Assembly: GCA_905233415.1 (NCBI GenBank)
Contig: CAJOEX010000005.1
Location: forward strand, 124,001 to 188,000
Source: Paludibacteraceae bacterium
Lineage (GTDB): Bacteria; Bacteroidota; Bacteroidia; Bacteroidales; Paludibacteraceae
Reading direction: 5' to 3'
DNA: 64,000 nucleotides
A model generated the notes under the pieces. It saw only the letters and a program-made list of their open reading frames with translations. It searched no databases and had not been told where the DNA came from. Positions 7,806 through 18,490 of the stretch are shown one piece after another (positions within the stretch are counted from its first letter, which is position 1; every line of letters starts with the position of its first letter). Made by a program: the position numbers and the translations under genes.

Positions 7806-7862
7806 CAACCAACCCTCTTCTTAAGAAGAGTGTATAGGGGTTGGTTGGTTGGACTTTTTTGA
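7806..7862 (+). other. Nested hairpin followed by T-runs in an intergenic region
   Basis: Outer arms CAACCAACCC (7806-7815) and GGGTTGGTTG (7838-7847) pair perfectly over 10 bp. The loop contains a second perfect palindrome, TCTTCTTAAGAAGA (7816-7829). A T6 run follows, and more Ts to about 7873. It resembles a terminator, but no plus-strand gene precedes it, so a small RNA ending here is possible. Confidence 0.5.
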
Positions 7863-7942
7863 TTCTTTTTTTAATTGCAACTGCTTTGTTGAAGTAAAAT
7901 CGGAAGAAAATGACGATTTTTCGACGGAAAATGACGTTACCT

Positions 7943-7974
7943 CTTGACAAAGTGATTTTTTTTTATTATCTTTG
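7943..7974 (+). promoter_or_regulatory. Possible distal promoter of the beta-helix protein gene
   Basis: CTTG at 7943-7946 and TATCTTTG at 7967-7974 with a 20-bp spacer. A second, better-matching promoter follows at 8038-8069. Confidence 0.55.
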
Positions 7975-8037
7975 TACAGAAAATCGTAAATCGTAAATAA
8001 AAAAACGTGCGGAATTTATGAACTTTTTTCGTTTTTA

Positions 8038-8069
8038 TTTGCATATATGCAAAAAAAACAGTAATTTTG
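8038..8069 (+). promoter_or_regulatory. Proximal promoter of the beta-helix protein gene
   Basis: TTTG at 8038-8041 and TAATTTTG at 8062-8069, spacer 20 bp, about 35 nt from the expected transcription start to the ATG at 8111. Confidence 0.75.
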
Positions 8070-8110
8070 CAGCCTAAATGTGTGACTCGAAAACTTAATT
8101 ACAAATCTAT

Positions 8111-10843
8111 ATGAAAAAAATCAAACTACTTTCAATTTTAGCGGCTACGGTTTTTGCGGCCAATGTTTCCGCATTCACCTATATTACAGGTGATGGAACA
8201 GACGAAGACCACCCGTATTTTATCGGTTCGACTGAAGCTTGGAACGAGTTGTGTGCGGCGGTACAAGGCGGACATTCGTTCTCGGGTGAATACCTTAAAC
8301 AAACCGCAGATATTACGATTAGTGAGCGGATGGCAGTACACCATGATGCCCCTCAGTTCTGCGGAGAGTATGACGGTGCTGGGCATATCATGACTCTGGC
8401 TATCGGTGAGCATAACGAAGCGGAATGTGCTGCACCGTTTGGTGTAATCAATACCGCAACCATCAAAAACCTACATATCAAGGGTAATATCTACACCAAT
8501 TATATGCGTCCTGCCAGCATCGCGGGATTTGTAAATGGGAATAGTACTATCAAGAACTGCTGGAGCGAAGTGACCATTTGTTCGGAGCGGTTTGGAGATG
8601 TTGATGCCGGAGCTTTTGTGGCTCGTGTGAATAGCAACCATATAGTTAACATCGAAGGTTGTTTGTTCACCGGACAAATCCTCTATAATTATGTTACTGA
8701 AGGTAATAAAGGTGGTTATGAAGGCGGCGGTTTTGTAGGTTGGACGCAAGATGATGCAATCGCTAATATCTCCTATAGTGTTTTCGCGCCGACAATGATA
8801 CAAAATGACAAGAATAAAGATAAGTTCTATACCTTTGTCGGAGGCAAAGAGCGAGGTTCTCTATCGAATTGTTATTATAACACGGTGGCTAATGATGAGA
8901 TATCTAAAAAAGAAGGTACGCGGGCCTATTGGGTCAGAGGCGTGAATGGTGTTGAGGTACAGTACTTCAATAACTACTACCCTCCGCTAGAAAGCTACGA
9001 CGTCAGCGGTATTGAAATCTACGAGTACGGCATAATGGCCGGCGGTGCCGTATATGGCGCGAGTGGTTCTACTGTCCCTGTCAGTTTCAGGAATCAAGAG
9101 AGAGATGGTGTTTATTTCGAGGCGAATGGTACACGGGTAACCAGTTCTCATGATTTTACGATGAATCAAGACTACACGATAGAACATGCGGTTGCGCAAG
9201 TTCATGATCCTAACGATTATCCTAAAGACCATTACTACATGACGTTCAGTGAAGCGCTTGCTAATTGGGATGATGGCGCAACACTGATATTATGGAGAAA
9301 TATCGAGCATGGTGACGAAATATGGTACACAAACGGTATACGTACGTTGGACCTCAATGGTCGCGGTATCAAATATACCGGTGTTACAAGTTCGGTGATC
9401 GGCGTAACCGGTAGTTTTATGCTGACTATTAACGACAGCAAGCCTTATATCGAGCATAAGTTCTCGGTAGATGGGGACAATTTCGCTACCTTGGATGAGG
9501 CGCACGGAACATTGAAAATCAAGGGCGGTTATATCACCGGCGGTAAGGGAAATCCAGCCAAGTTCGACTATAGAGAAAAAAATGGCGGAGGTATATATGT
9601 TAACAGAGGTACCGTAACGATGAATGGCGGTACGGTTATCGGCAATAATGCCAATCGTCATGCCGGAGGTGTGTTTGTTGCCAATGGCGGTCATTTTACC
9701 TTGAATAGCGGTGCGGCTATCATGCATAATAAAGCCAAATACGGTGGAGGCTTATCGGTAAATGGTAATTCAAACGAAGTGGACAATACGGTCTCTGCAG
9801 AAGCGACAATTAACGGTGGCGTCATTGCGAATAATTTCGCGCCTGATGAGGCGGGTGGTATTCATACCAATACACGTGATCTGCCTGTATCCGTGACGAT
9901 TAAGGGTGCTTCTGAGGTTACCGGCAATAAGAGCGACGGTAATGGCGGCGGTGTCTTAATGGCAGCCAATGCCACTATCACGTTGAGCGGTAACCCGTCT
10001 ATTCAAGATAACTATAAGGGAAGTACAAAGCAAAATGTCTATATACCTTCCGGCAAGAAGCTAACGATTGACAATGCCGGAATCAGTGGTGCTAATGTAG
10101 GTGTTACGATGGCTACGCCGGGTACGTTTACAACAGGTCTGAACGGTCATGGCGACGAGACGAATTTCTTTAGCGACGATGCTACTTATGCGGTTTCGCT
10201 GGATGCCGATGCCGAGGCGCAGTTGGTTGTTCCGGTAGAGATAACGGCAAAACAAGACCCGTTACATGCAGGTGATTACTATACGACAATCTTCTATAGC
10301 AATCAGGCATTCAAACTGCCTGCCGGCGTAGAGGCGTATGTAGCCACAATCGAAGGAGATAAAATGCACATGAATAAAGTAGTGAATGCAGGAGAAGTCC
10401 TTCCGATGAACAAAGCTTTCATCCTCAAATCTAACGCAGGAGGTATTACCCTTCTCCCTTATGGCGTTGGCGCAGTGGACGTAACGGCAGACAACTGCCT
10501 GCTGGGCGTGGATGATGAGACGGATATCCATCCACTGGTGCCTAACGACAAGACTTGTTATGTCATCAGCGGCGGCTCGAAAGACGGAACCATTGTTGGT
10601 GTTGGTTTCTACCAATACCAAGCGCCGAATAAACTGAAAGCGCACAAGGCTTATACCTATTTGCCGGATGCTCCTGCAGGTGCTCCGAAGCGTTTGCGTT
10701 TCGTATTTGAGGAAGAGCAGACGGCTACGGCGATTGACAATGCAAGTACCGAAAGCAAGGGCTGCAAGTACATCGAGAACGGAATGTTGATTATTGAGCG
10801 TAATGGCGTGCGTTACAATGCGCAAGGTCAGATTGTAAGATAA
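8111..10843 (+). CDS. Secreted right-handed beta-helix (GLUG/adhesin-like) protein
   Basis: A 910-aa exported protein with signal peptide (residues 1-20, ending ANVSA). Residues 40-260 carry GLUG-like and GGG/GFV turns (AGHIMTLAIG, AAPFGVINTATIKNLHI); residues 480-660 carry stacked coils of the GGGIYVNRGTVTMNGGTVIG kind, typical of polymorphic outer-membrane/pectate-lyase-like beta-helices. The end, AIDNASTES...ENGMLIIERNGVRYNAQGQ, resembles the conserved C-terminal strand motif of Bacteroidales surface proteins. Likely cell-surface adhesin or glycan-interacting protein; no catalytic residues seen. Followed by the 41-aa peptide gene and a terminator. Confidence 0.8.
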   Translation: MKKIKLLSILAATVFAANVSAFTYITGDGTDEDHPYFIGSTEAWNELCAAVQGGHSFSGEYLKQTADITISERMAVHHDAPQFCGEYDGAGHIMTLAIGEHNEAECAAPFGVINTATIKNLHIKGNIYTNYMRPASIAGFVNGNSTIKNCWSEVTICSERFGDVDAGAFVARVNSNHIVNIEGCLFTGQILYNYVTEGNKGGYEGGGFVGWTQDDAIANISYSVFAPTMIQNDKNKDKFYTFVGGKERGSLSNCYYNTVANDEISKKEGTRAYWVRGVNGVEVQYFNNYYPPLESYDVSGIEIYEYGIMAGGAVYGASGSTVPVSFRNQERDGVYFEANGTRVTSSHDFTMNQDYTIEHAVAQVHDPNDYPKDHYYMTFSEALANWDDGATLILWRNIEHGDEIWYTNGIRTLDLNGRGIKYTGVTSSVIGVTGSFMLTINDSKPYIEHKFSVDGDNFATLDEAHGTLKIKGGYITGGKGNPAKFDYREKNGGGIYVNRGTVTMNGGTVIGNNANRHAGGVFVANGGHFTLNSGAAIMHNKAKYGGGLSVNGNSNEVDNTVSAEATINGGVIANNFAPDEAGGIHTNTRDLPVSVTIKGASEVTGNKSDGNGGGVLMAANATITLSGNPSIQDNYKGSTKQNVYIPSGKKLTIDNAGISGANVGVTMATPGTFTTGLNGHGDETNFFSDDATYAVSLDADAEAQLVVPVEITAKQDPLHAGDYYTTIFYSNQAFKLPAGVEAYVATIEGDKMHMNKVVNAGEVLPMNKAFILKSNAGGITLLPYGVGAVDVTADNCLLGVDDETDIHPLVPNDKTCYVISGGSKDGTIVGVGFYQYQAPNKLKAHKAYTYLPDAPAGAPKRLRFVFEEEQTATAIDNASTESKGCKYIENGMLIIERNGVRYNAQGQIVR

Positions 10844-10884
10844 GGTTTAATGTTGAATGTTTAAAGTTTAAGGAGGACAAAACA

Positions 10885-11010
10885 ATGAAAAAGATTTATA
10901 ATCAACCTGCAACGCAAGTAACACACATCATCATGCAAGCCAATTTGCTTATGGCGAGTCCTTTTGATGGCCCCAATGTGAATGAAAGCCCTACGGATGA
11001 CCAGTGGTAA
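10885..11010 (+). CDS. 41-aa peptide gene of the short Bacteroidales MKKxYxxP type
   Basis: ATG 10885 to TAA 11010. The peptide starts MKKIYNQPATQVTHIIMQAN, continues LLMASPFDGPN and ends DDQW. Short Bacteroidales peptides of this pattern (MKKxY..P...V...I....L..SP..G) are frequent next to surface protein genes but have no assigned function. An exact AGGAGG lies at 10871-10876, 8 bases before the start; such Shine-Dalgarno sites are rare in this phylum. It is too short for routine gene calling. No signal peptide is evident. Confidence 0.6.
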   Translation: MKKIYNQPATQVTHIIMQANLLMASPFDGPNVNESPTDDQW

Positions 11011-11070
11011 GCCGAAATGTGCTTAAAAACGCTTAAAATGGCATAAAAATGCAAAAAAAATAAAGAAAAG

Positions 11071-11103
11071 TGGCATACACTATTGTGTATGTCATTTTTT
11101 TTT
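11071..11103 (+). terminator. Terminator overlapping the gyrB promoter
   Basis: GCATACAC (11073-11080), loop TATT, GTGTATGT (11085-11092; last pair G-T), then T-run 11094-11103. It would end the beta-helix/peptide transcript. The gyrB -33 element lies in its loop. Confidence 0.75.
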
Positions 11104-11113
11104 CGTATCTTTG
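11082..11113 (+). promoter_or_regulatory. gyrB promoter
   Basis: ATTG at 11082-11085 and TATCTTTG at 11106-11113, spacer 20 bp, about 70 nt of leader. The leader begins with an alternating purine-pyrimidine tract (11124-11152). Confidence 0.7.
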
Positions 11114-11173
11114 CAGCCTGATTTGTGTGTGCGTGTTATGCGCGCGCGTGCGAACGGTATTTTGAAGATTTGA

Positions 11174-13212
<2,039 letters not shown>

Positions 13213-13213
<1 letters not shown>

Positions 13214-13749
13214 TGAATATAGCCGTATATTGCAGCGCGAAGGATGTTATTCCGGAGGAGTATCTGGCATTAGGCGACGACCTCGGGAAATGGCTGGCTG
13301 AAAACGGTCATACACTGGTGTATGGCGGAGCCACCGGCGGACTGATGTCCCGCGTAAGCAATGCGGCACGTGCAGCAGGCGGACAGGTAATCGGCGTGGT
13401 GCCCAAACGCATCATCGAAGCGGGACGGCTGGCACATAACTGCACCAAGATACACAAAGTGGCAAACATGAGCCGCCGCAAGCAGAAAATGAAAGAACTG
13501 GCAGACTGCTTTGTATGTCTCCCCGGCAGTTACGGCACCCTGGACGAAATGTACGACGTGATTGCAAGCGGTACTGTCGGCGAACATAAAAAGCCCGTTT
13601 TCATCCTTAATTACAAAGGCTTTTATGAAGGCCTGAAAGCGGAAGCGGCACACATGAAGGAATTGCATTTCCTGCCGGAACAGGAGCATTATATGCCGAT
13701 GTTCGTGGATACAATAGCGGAAATAAAAAACTGCATCATGCAAAATTAA
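13213..13749 (+). CDS. LOG family (TIGR00730) nucleotide phosphoribohydrolase
   Basis: A 178-aa Rossmann-fold protein similar to LOG cytokinin-riboside-5'-phosphate phosphoribohydrolases, which split nucleoside 5'-monophosphates into base and ribose 5-phosphate. Family landmarks: VYGGATGGLMSRVSNAA, the MSRRKQKM segment and PGSYGTLDEMY near residue 104 (usually PGGxGTxxE; the second Gly is Ser here). Translated by stop-start overlap from gyrB. The physiological substrate in bacteria is unclear. Confidence 0.88.
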
Positions 13750-13770
13750 CCAAATAAAAACACATTATTT

Positions 13771-15090
13771 ATGAATCTGTTTTTTAAGAAACTGACCGGC
13801 CAGCTCCACTCGACCGAGAAAATGGAGCGCCACATTATGGCGGAAGAGGACCGTATTGCCCGTTACCGCCAGGTAGAAAAATCGGCTGAACTGAAAGAGT
13901 TCCTTGACCTCAAGAAAATCGTTGAGAGCCGCGAATTCCAACAGAAAAAGCACAACTGGATTCACACCAAGTACAAATCCACTCCGACATACAACGTGCT
14001 TCGTGAGTACAACAGCCTGCTGCACAACAAAGACCTGCAGCTGTTCCTTGACGTGGAAGACAGTGACCGCTTGAAAGAGTTTTTGGAATTCCGCCAGTCG
14101 GAGAACTATGTCAAACTGCACAGCAAGAAAGAACTCCGCAACTCATTAGAGCTGCAACAGATGGCGAAGTTCGAGAAATCAAAAGAGTACAAGGCGTACC
14201 TGAACTTCCGCAGCTCGAAACTGCCGGCACGCTTCAAGACCTTGCAGGAAGAGGTTTCAAAGGACGAATTCAAGCAGCAACACGCATTCTGGAGCAATCC
14301 GCACCGTTGGAAAGTGACCGATGAGTACCAACAGGAAGTTCGCCTGAAACAGTTGAGCGTAATGCCAGATATTATCTTCTACCTCAAACAGAACCCGAAC
14401 GAAATCGAGCATCTGGAGCAATGGAAGACTGTCTTTGCCGATGAGTTTGACTGGGTCAAGCTATCAGAGTCCAAATGGCGTGCAGGATTTGCATACGATA
14501 ATCCGAAACTGCTGAAGATTCACTCGTTCGCCAATGAAAAGGCAGCCAACAACGGCGGTAAAAACGTCGGAACAATTGACGGCAAGCTGCACCTGTTCAC
14601 GAAGGAAGAAAAGACTACGGCTCCCGCTTGGGACACCAAGAAAGGCTTTGTCAACAAGGAATTTGACTACACGACGGACGTTATCCAAACATCCGAAAAA
14701 TTCCGTCAGCAAGGCGGTTTGTTCATGGCGAAGATTCGCACGGAAGGACGCATTCACCATGCCGTATGGCTTGGCACCGGCAAGAAACTGCCGATGATCA
14801 GCCTCTTCCACTTCAACGGCAAACAGATTACGGTCGGCAATTACGACGAAAAAGGATTCAAAGGCACTGTGCTCCGCGGCATCACTCCCCTGATGTACTA
14901 CATCTACTCGCTACGCTGGACGGACAAAGAGTTGATTTGGTACGTAAACAACGTAGAGGTTTACCGCACATACAACAACATCCCGAAGGAGAAACTCTTC
15001 CTTGCCATTTCATCGTTCATTGACGAGAAACAGCGCGCAATGGAAGGACAAATCAACGTGGCGTGGATCCGCGTATTTGAAAACAAATAA
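13771..15090 (+). CDS. Helical-repeat protein with a GH16-like but non-catalytic C-terminal domain
   Basis: A 439-aa protein without a signal peptide. Residues 1-210 are highly charged with recurring helical units of the form LKEFLxL...S..F/Y (ELKEFLDLKKIVESREF, LKEFLEFRQSENYVKL, KEYKAYLNFRSSK). Residues 230-439 resemble the jelly-roll of family 16 glycosidases/LamG lectins (EFDYTTDVIQTSEKFRQQGG, GRIHHAVWLG, YYIYSLRWTDKELIWYVNNV, LFLAISS), but the glutamates of the GH16 ExDxxE motif are absent after HHAVWLG. A sugar-binding or structural role is possible. It precedes kdsA in the same operon. Confidence 0.6.
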   Translation: MNLFFKKLTGQLHSTEKMERHIMAEEDRIARYRQVEKSAELKEFLDLKKIVESREFQQKKHNWIHTKYKSTPTYNVLREYNSLLHNKDLQLFLDVEDSDRLKEFLEFRQSENYVKLHSKKELRNSLELQQMAKFEKSKEYKAYLNFRSSKLPARFKTLQEEVSKDEFKQQHAFWSNPHRWKVTDEYQQEVRLKQLSVMPDIIFYLKQNPNEIEHLEQWKTVFADEFDWVKLSESKWRAGFAYDNPKLLKIHSFANEKAANNGGKNVGTIDGKLHLFTKEEKTTAPAWDTKKGFVNKEFDYTTDVIQTSEKFRQQGGLFMAKIRTEGRIHHAVWLGTGKKLPMISLFHFNGKQITVGNYDEKGFKGTVLRGITPLMYYIYSLRWTDKELIWYVNNVEVYRTYNNIPKEKLFLAISSFIDEKQRAMEGQINVAWIRVFENK

Positions 15091-15091
15091 G

Positions 15092-15895
15092 ATGTCTGAA
15101 ACGAAACATAAATCGTTCTTTCTGATAGCCGGTCCGTGCGCGATTGAAAGCTGCGAAACGGTAATGCAGACAGCTGAGACGCTGAAACGTGTCTGCGGGG
15201 ATTTGGGTATAGACTTATACTTCAAATCCTCGTACGACAAAGCTAATCGGACGTCCAACAGCGGTCGCGGAGTCGGTTTGGAAACAGGGTTGCGCATTCT
15301 TCAGGAGGTGAAGGAGCAGTTTGTCCTGCCGATTTTGACAGACGTACACGAGAGCTGGCAATGTCAGCCGGTGGCGGAAGTGGCGGACGTAATCCAAATT
15401 CCGGCATTTCTGAGCCGCCAGACGGATTTGCTGCAAGCCGCAGCCAAAACCGGCAAAATCGTCAATGTCAAGAAAGGACAGTTTATGGCACCGTGGGACA
15501 TGGGCGGCGCAATCAACAAGATACACGCTGTCGGAGGAACAAAAATATGGCTTACGGAGCGCGGTTCATCTTTCGGTTACGGACGATTGGTCGTTGATAT
15601 GTCATCGCTGGTCGAGATGCGGCAATTCGGCTGCCCGATCGTATTTGATGCCACGCACAGCGTCCAACAGCCAAGCACCCAGGCAGGCATAACGGGCGGT
15701 AACCGCGAAATGGTTCCGCATCTGATGCGAGCTGCCTTGGCGGTCGGCGTGGACGGCATCTTCCTGGAAGTGCATCCTAATCCGGAGAAAGCCATTTCCG
15801 ATGCGGCAAACCAAGTTAGACTAAGCGAGATTAAATTCATTTTACAACAAGCACAAGAGTATGACTTGTTCGCAAAGAGCAAAACAAATATTTGA
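15092..15895 (+). CDS. kdsA: 3-deoxy-8-phosphooctulonate synthase
   Basis: Condenses arabinose 5-phosphate with phosphoenolpyruvate to Kdo 8-phosphate for the lipopolysaccharide core. The 267-aa protein (ATG 15092) shows LIAGPCAIES, FKSSYDKANRTS, ILTDVHE, IPAFLSRQTDLL, NVKKGQFMAPWDM and the histidine-bearing FDATHSVQQP and HPNPEKAISD. The longer in-frame extension into the previous gene is ignored. Its 3' end overlaps kdsD by 35 bases. Confidence 0.97.
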   Translation: MSETKHKSFFLIAGPCAIESCETVMQTAETLKRVCGDLGIDLYFKSSYDKANRTSNSGRGVGLETGLRILQEVKEQFVLPILTDVHESWQCQPVAEVADVIQIPAFLSRQTDLLQAAAKTGKIVNVKKGQFMAPWDMGGAINKIHAVGGTKIWLTERGSSFGYGRLVVDMSSLVEMRQFGCPIVFDATHSVQQPSTQAGITGGNREMVPHLMRAALAVGVDGIFLEVHPNPEKAISDAANQVRLSEIKFILQQAQEYDLFAKSKTNI

Positions 15896-16811
15896 CGAAG
15901 AAATCGAAGAGTTGCGCAAATTAGGCGCTACTATCGGTCCGGAGTTTGACCAAGCCGTAGAAATGATTTATTTCTGCAAAGGCAAACTCGTCGTTATGGG
16001 CATCGGCAAGACAGGTATTATGGGGCACAAGATTGCTTCATCGCTTGCGTCAACCGGCACTTCGGCTGTGTTCGTCAATGCGGCTGAAGCCGTGCACGGC
16101 GACCTCGGAATGATTGACAGCATCGACATTGTAATGCTGGTCAGCAATAGCGGCGCCTCAAACGAGATTTTGAACGTCATTGACCCTGTACGCAAACTCG
16201 GCTGCCCGATTATTGCAATGACGGGAGACAAGTCTTCCCGTTTGGCAAAAGAAGCCGACCTTGTCTTGTCGATTCATGTGGACAAAGAAGCCTGTCCGTT
16301 AGGACTCGCGCCCACCACTTCCACAACAGCCACAACGCTTCTCGGCGATGCGCTTATGGTTTGCCTTATGGAGAAACGCAAATTCAGGGCGGAGAACTTC
16401 GCCGTTTATCACCCTGGAGGAGCACTCGGGCGCAAACTCTTGGGACGTGTGCAGAACTTTATGACCACTGACGTGCCTCACGTAAGCGTTGCGGCTTCGT
16501 TCCGGGAAGTTGTGCGTGAAATGTCAGACAAACATTTGGGCATGACGATGGTTTATGACGGTAACCGCTGCGTCGGAATAATTACCGACGGAGACCTGAG
16601 ACGTGCCATACAAAAGTTCGACGACCTGCACATTACCGCACAGGACATTATGACTTCGACCTTCAAACATATTGACAAGGAGGCGCTTCTGACGGACGCA
16701 CTTGCCATTATGGACCAATATAATATCACTACTCTTGCCGTCACCGAGAAGCCTAAGACGGAAGAGATAATAGGCATTATATCCATTCACCACATTATTG
16801 ATTTTAACTAA
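15861..16811 (+). CDS. kdsD: Arabinose-5-phosphate isomerase
   Basis: Isomerises ribulose 5-phosphate to arabinose 5-phosphate, the substrate of KdsA encoded just upstream. The 316 aa contain a SIS domain (VVMGIGKTGIMGHKIASSLASTG, VSNSGASNEI, TSTTATTLLGDAL) in the first 180 residues and two CBS domains (from PHVSVAASFREVV and from DIMTSTFKHIDKEALL). The start at 15861 lies 35 bases inside kdsA; later in-frame ATGs would remove part of the first helix. Confidence 0.96.
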   Translation: MTCSQRAKQIFDEEIEELRKLGATIGPEFDQAVEMIYFCKGKLVVMGIGKTGIMGHKIASSLASTGTSAVFVNAAEAVHGDLGMIDSIDIVMLVSNSGASNEILNVIDPVRKLGCPIIAMTGDKSSRLAKEADLVLSIHVDKEACPLGLAPTTSTTATTLLGDALMVCLMEKRKFRAENFAVYHPGGALGRKLLGRVQNFMTTDVPHVSVAASFREVVREMSDKHLGMTMVYDGNRCVGIITDGDLRRAIQKFDDLHITAQDIMTSTFKHIDKEALLTDALAIMDQYNITTLAVTEKPKTEEIIGIISIHHIIDFN

Positions 16812-16812
16812 G

Positions 16813-18489
16813 ATGACTCCGAGAACAGTTGCATTGTACTGCAAAAACAACAAGCAGTTCTATGATGTCGAACAAGGCAGTTCCATCATCGATTTCTACA
16901 AGCAAACCGGCATCCAATTGAACTATCCGGTAATTGCCGCACGCGTCAATTACAAAGTGCAGGACCTGCGTTATGTCGTTTACAAGCCCAAAGACGTAGA
17001 GTTTATTGATGCCAGCAGTGCAGATGGTATGCGCGTTTATGTCCGCACACTTTGTATGGTGATGGCTTGCGCTGTGAATGAATTGTATCCCGAGTGGTCA
17101 TTGCGTATCGAACACCCTATTTCAAAAGGCTATTTCTGCACCCTGCGGGACAGTCAGGGGGAAAAAGTCCAACTCAAGAAAGAAATGATTAACGCGCTCA
17201 AAGAACGTATGCGCCAAATCATCGAAGAAGACCGCCCGATTACCGTTGAGGAGAAACAGACCAAAGTTGTGATGCAGCTCTTCCGCGAACGGCCGGACTA
17301 CGAATCTTCGCTGCTGGAAACACTTGGAAATCCCTACTGCCGCTTCTTCCGGATGGGCAATTTCATCGACTATTACAACGGCGTGTTGATGCCTTCTACG
17401 GGTTATTTGAACATATTTGACTTGCAGCCCTATTACAACGACATGCTGTTGCGTATTCCCTGCCGCCAGGACCCGAACCGCCTCGAAGATATGGTGGAGC
17501 AGGACAAGATGTTCGAGATATTCAAGGAATTTGTGGGTTGGAACAAGTTACTGCACATCCGCAATGTCGGCGAGTTCAACAAGGCCTGCAAAAGCAACCG
17601 CTCCTACGAAATGATTAAACTCAGTGAGGCGTTGCACGAGAAGAAAGTGGCACAAATCGCCGATATGATTGCCTGTCGTGACCCGCGTCCGCGATTCGTG
17701 CTTATTTCGGGTCCATCCTCGTCGGGCAAGACCACTTTCTCCAAACGTTTGACGATTCAGCTGATGGTGAACGGCATCCGTCCTGTTTCGATTTCGCTGG
17801 ACAACTACTTTGTCAACCGCGACGACACCCCCAAAGACGAGAACGGAGACTGGGATTTCGAGCACATTCTGGCACTTGATCTGCCTTTGCTGCAAGAGCA
17901 CGTAAAAGCCTTGCTCAACGGCGATGAGGTAAGTCTGCCGACTTATAATTTCGAGACCGGAAAGCGCGAATACAAAGGCAACTCGCTCAAACTGGAAAAA
18001 GACACCATCGTTATTTTGGAAGGTTTGCACGCACTCAATCCGCAGTTGCTGCCGAATATCCCGAAAGAAGCGGCTTTCCGCATTTTCGTCAGTCCGATGA
18101 CGACTGTCAATCTTGACAACCACAACTGGATTCCGACAACAGACCTGCGTCTCATTCGCCGAATTGTACGCGATTATCGGTACCGCAACTACTCTGCACG
18201 CGAGACGATTGCACGTTGCCCGAGTGTCCGCCGCGGTGAGGAAAAGTGGATTTATCCTTTCCAAGAGTATGCCGATGTGATGTTCAACTCTGCCCTACTC
18301 TTCGAATTGGCGGTGCTCAAACGCCACGCAGAACCAATGCTGGCAGAAGTGCCCAAGTACTGCGACGAGTACGGCGAAGCACACAGAATGCTGACCTTCC
18401 TCAGTTACTTTGAATCCATTCCTGAGCGTGAAATTCCGCCTACCTCATTCTTGCGTGAGTTTGTCGGCGGTAGTTCGTTTAGATATTGA
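16813..18489 (+). CDS. TGS-domain nucleoside (uridine) kinase-like protein
   Basis: A 558-aa protein starting one base after the kdsD stop. The N-terminal part looks like a TGS/threonyl-tRNA-synthetase-editing-like region (KQFYDVEQGSSIIDFYKQTG; RIEHPISKGYFC), the C-terminal part like uridine kinase/phosphoribulokinase: Walker A GPSSSGKTTFSKRL near 299, DNYFVNRDDTPKDENGDWDF, the LEGLHALNPQL segment and RRIVRDYRYR. This architecture is known in Bacteroidota and Firmicutes and is annotated as a nucleoside kinase; substrate not proven. Confidence 0.85.
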   Translation: MTPRTVALYCKNNKQFYDVEQGSSIIDFYKQTGIQLNYPVIAARVNYKVQDLRYVVYKPKDVEFIDASSADGMRVYVRTLCMVMACAVNELYPEWSLRIEHPISKGYFCTLRDSQGEKVQLKKEMINALKERMRQIIEEDRPITVEEKQTKVVMQLFRERPDYESSLLETLGNPYCRFFRMGNFIDYYNGVLMPSTGYLNIFDLQPYYNDMLLRIPCRQDPNRLEDMVEQDKMFEIFKEFVGWNKLLHIRNVGEFNKACKSNRSYEMIKLSEALHEKKVAQIADMIACRDPRPRFVLISGPSSSGKTTFSKRLTIQLMVNGIRPVSISLDNYFVNRDDTPKDENGDWDFEHILALDLPLLQEHVKALLNGDEVSLPTYNFETGKREYKGNSLKLEKDTIVILEGLHALNPQLLPNIPKEAAFRIFVSPMTTVNLDNHNWIPTTDLRLIRRIVRDYRYRNYSARETIARCPSVRRGEEKWIYPFQEYADVMFNSALLFELAVLKRHAEPMLAEVPKYCDEYGEAHRMLTFLSYFESIPEREIPPTSFLREFVGGSSFRY

Positions 18490-18490
18490 T

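Noticed and set aside
8111..10843. Type IX secretion cargo domain at the end of the beta-helix protein
   Set aside because: The end has a conserved Bacteroidales-like tail but not the full Por-secretion C-terminal domain pattern; export route left open.
13771..15090. Active family 16 glycosidase
   Set aside because: The ExDxxE catalytic motif is absent at the expected place and there is no signal peptide.
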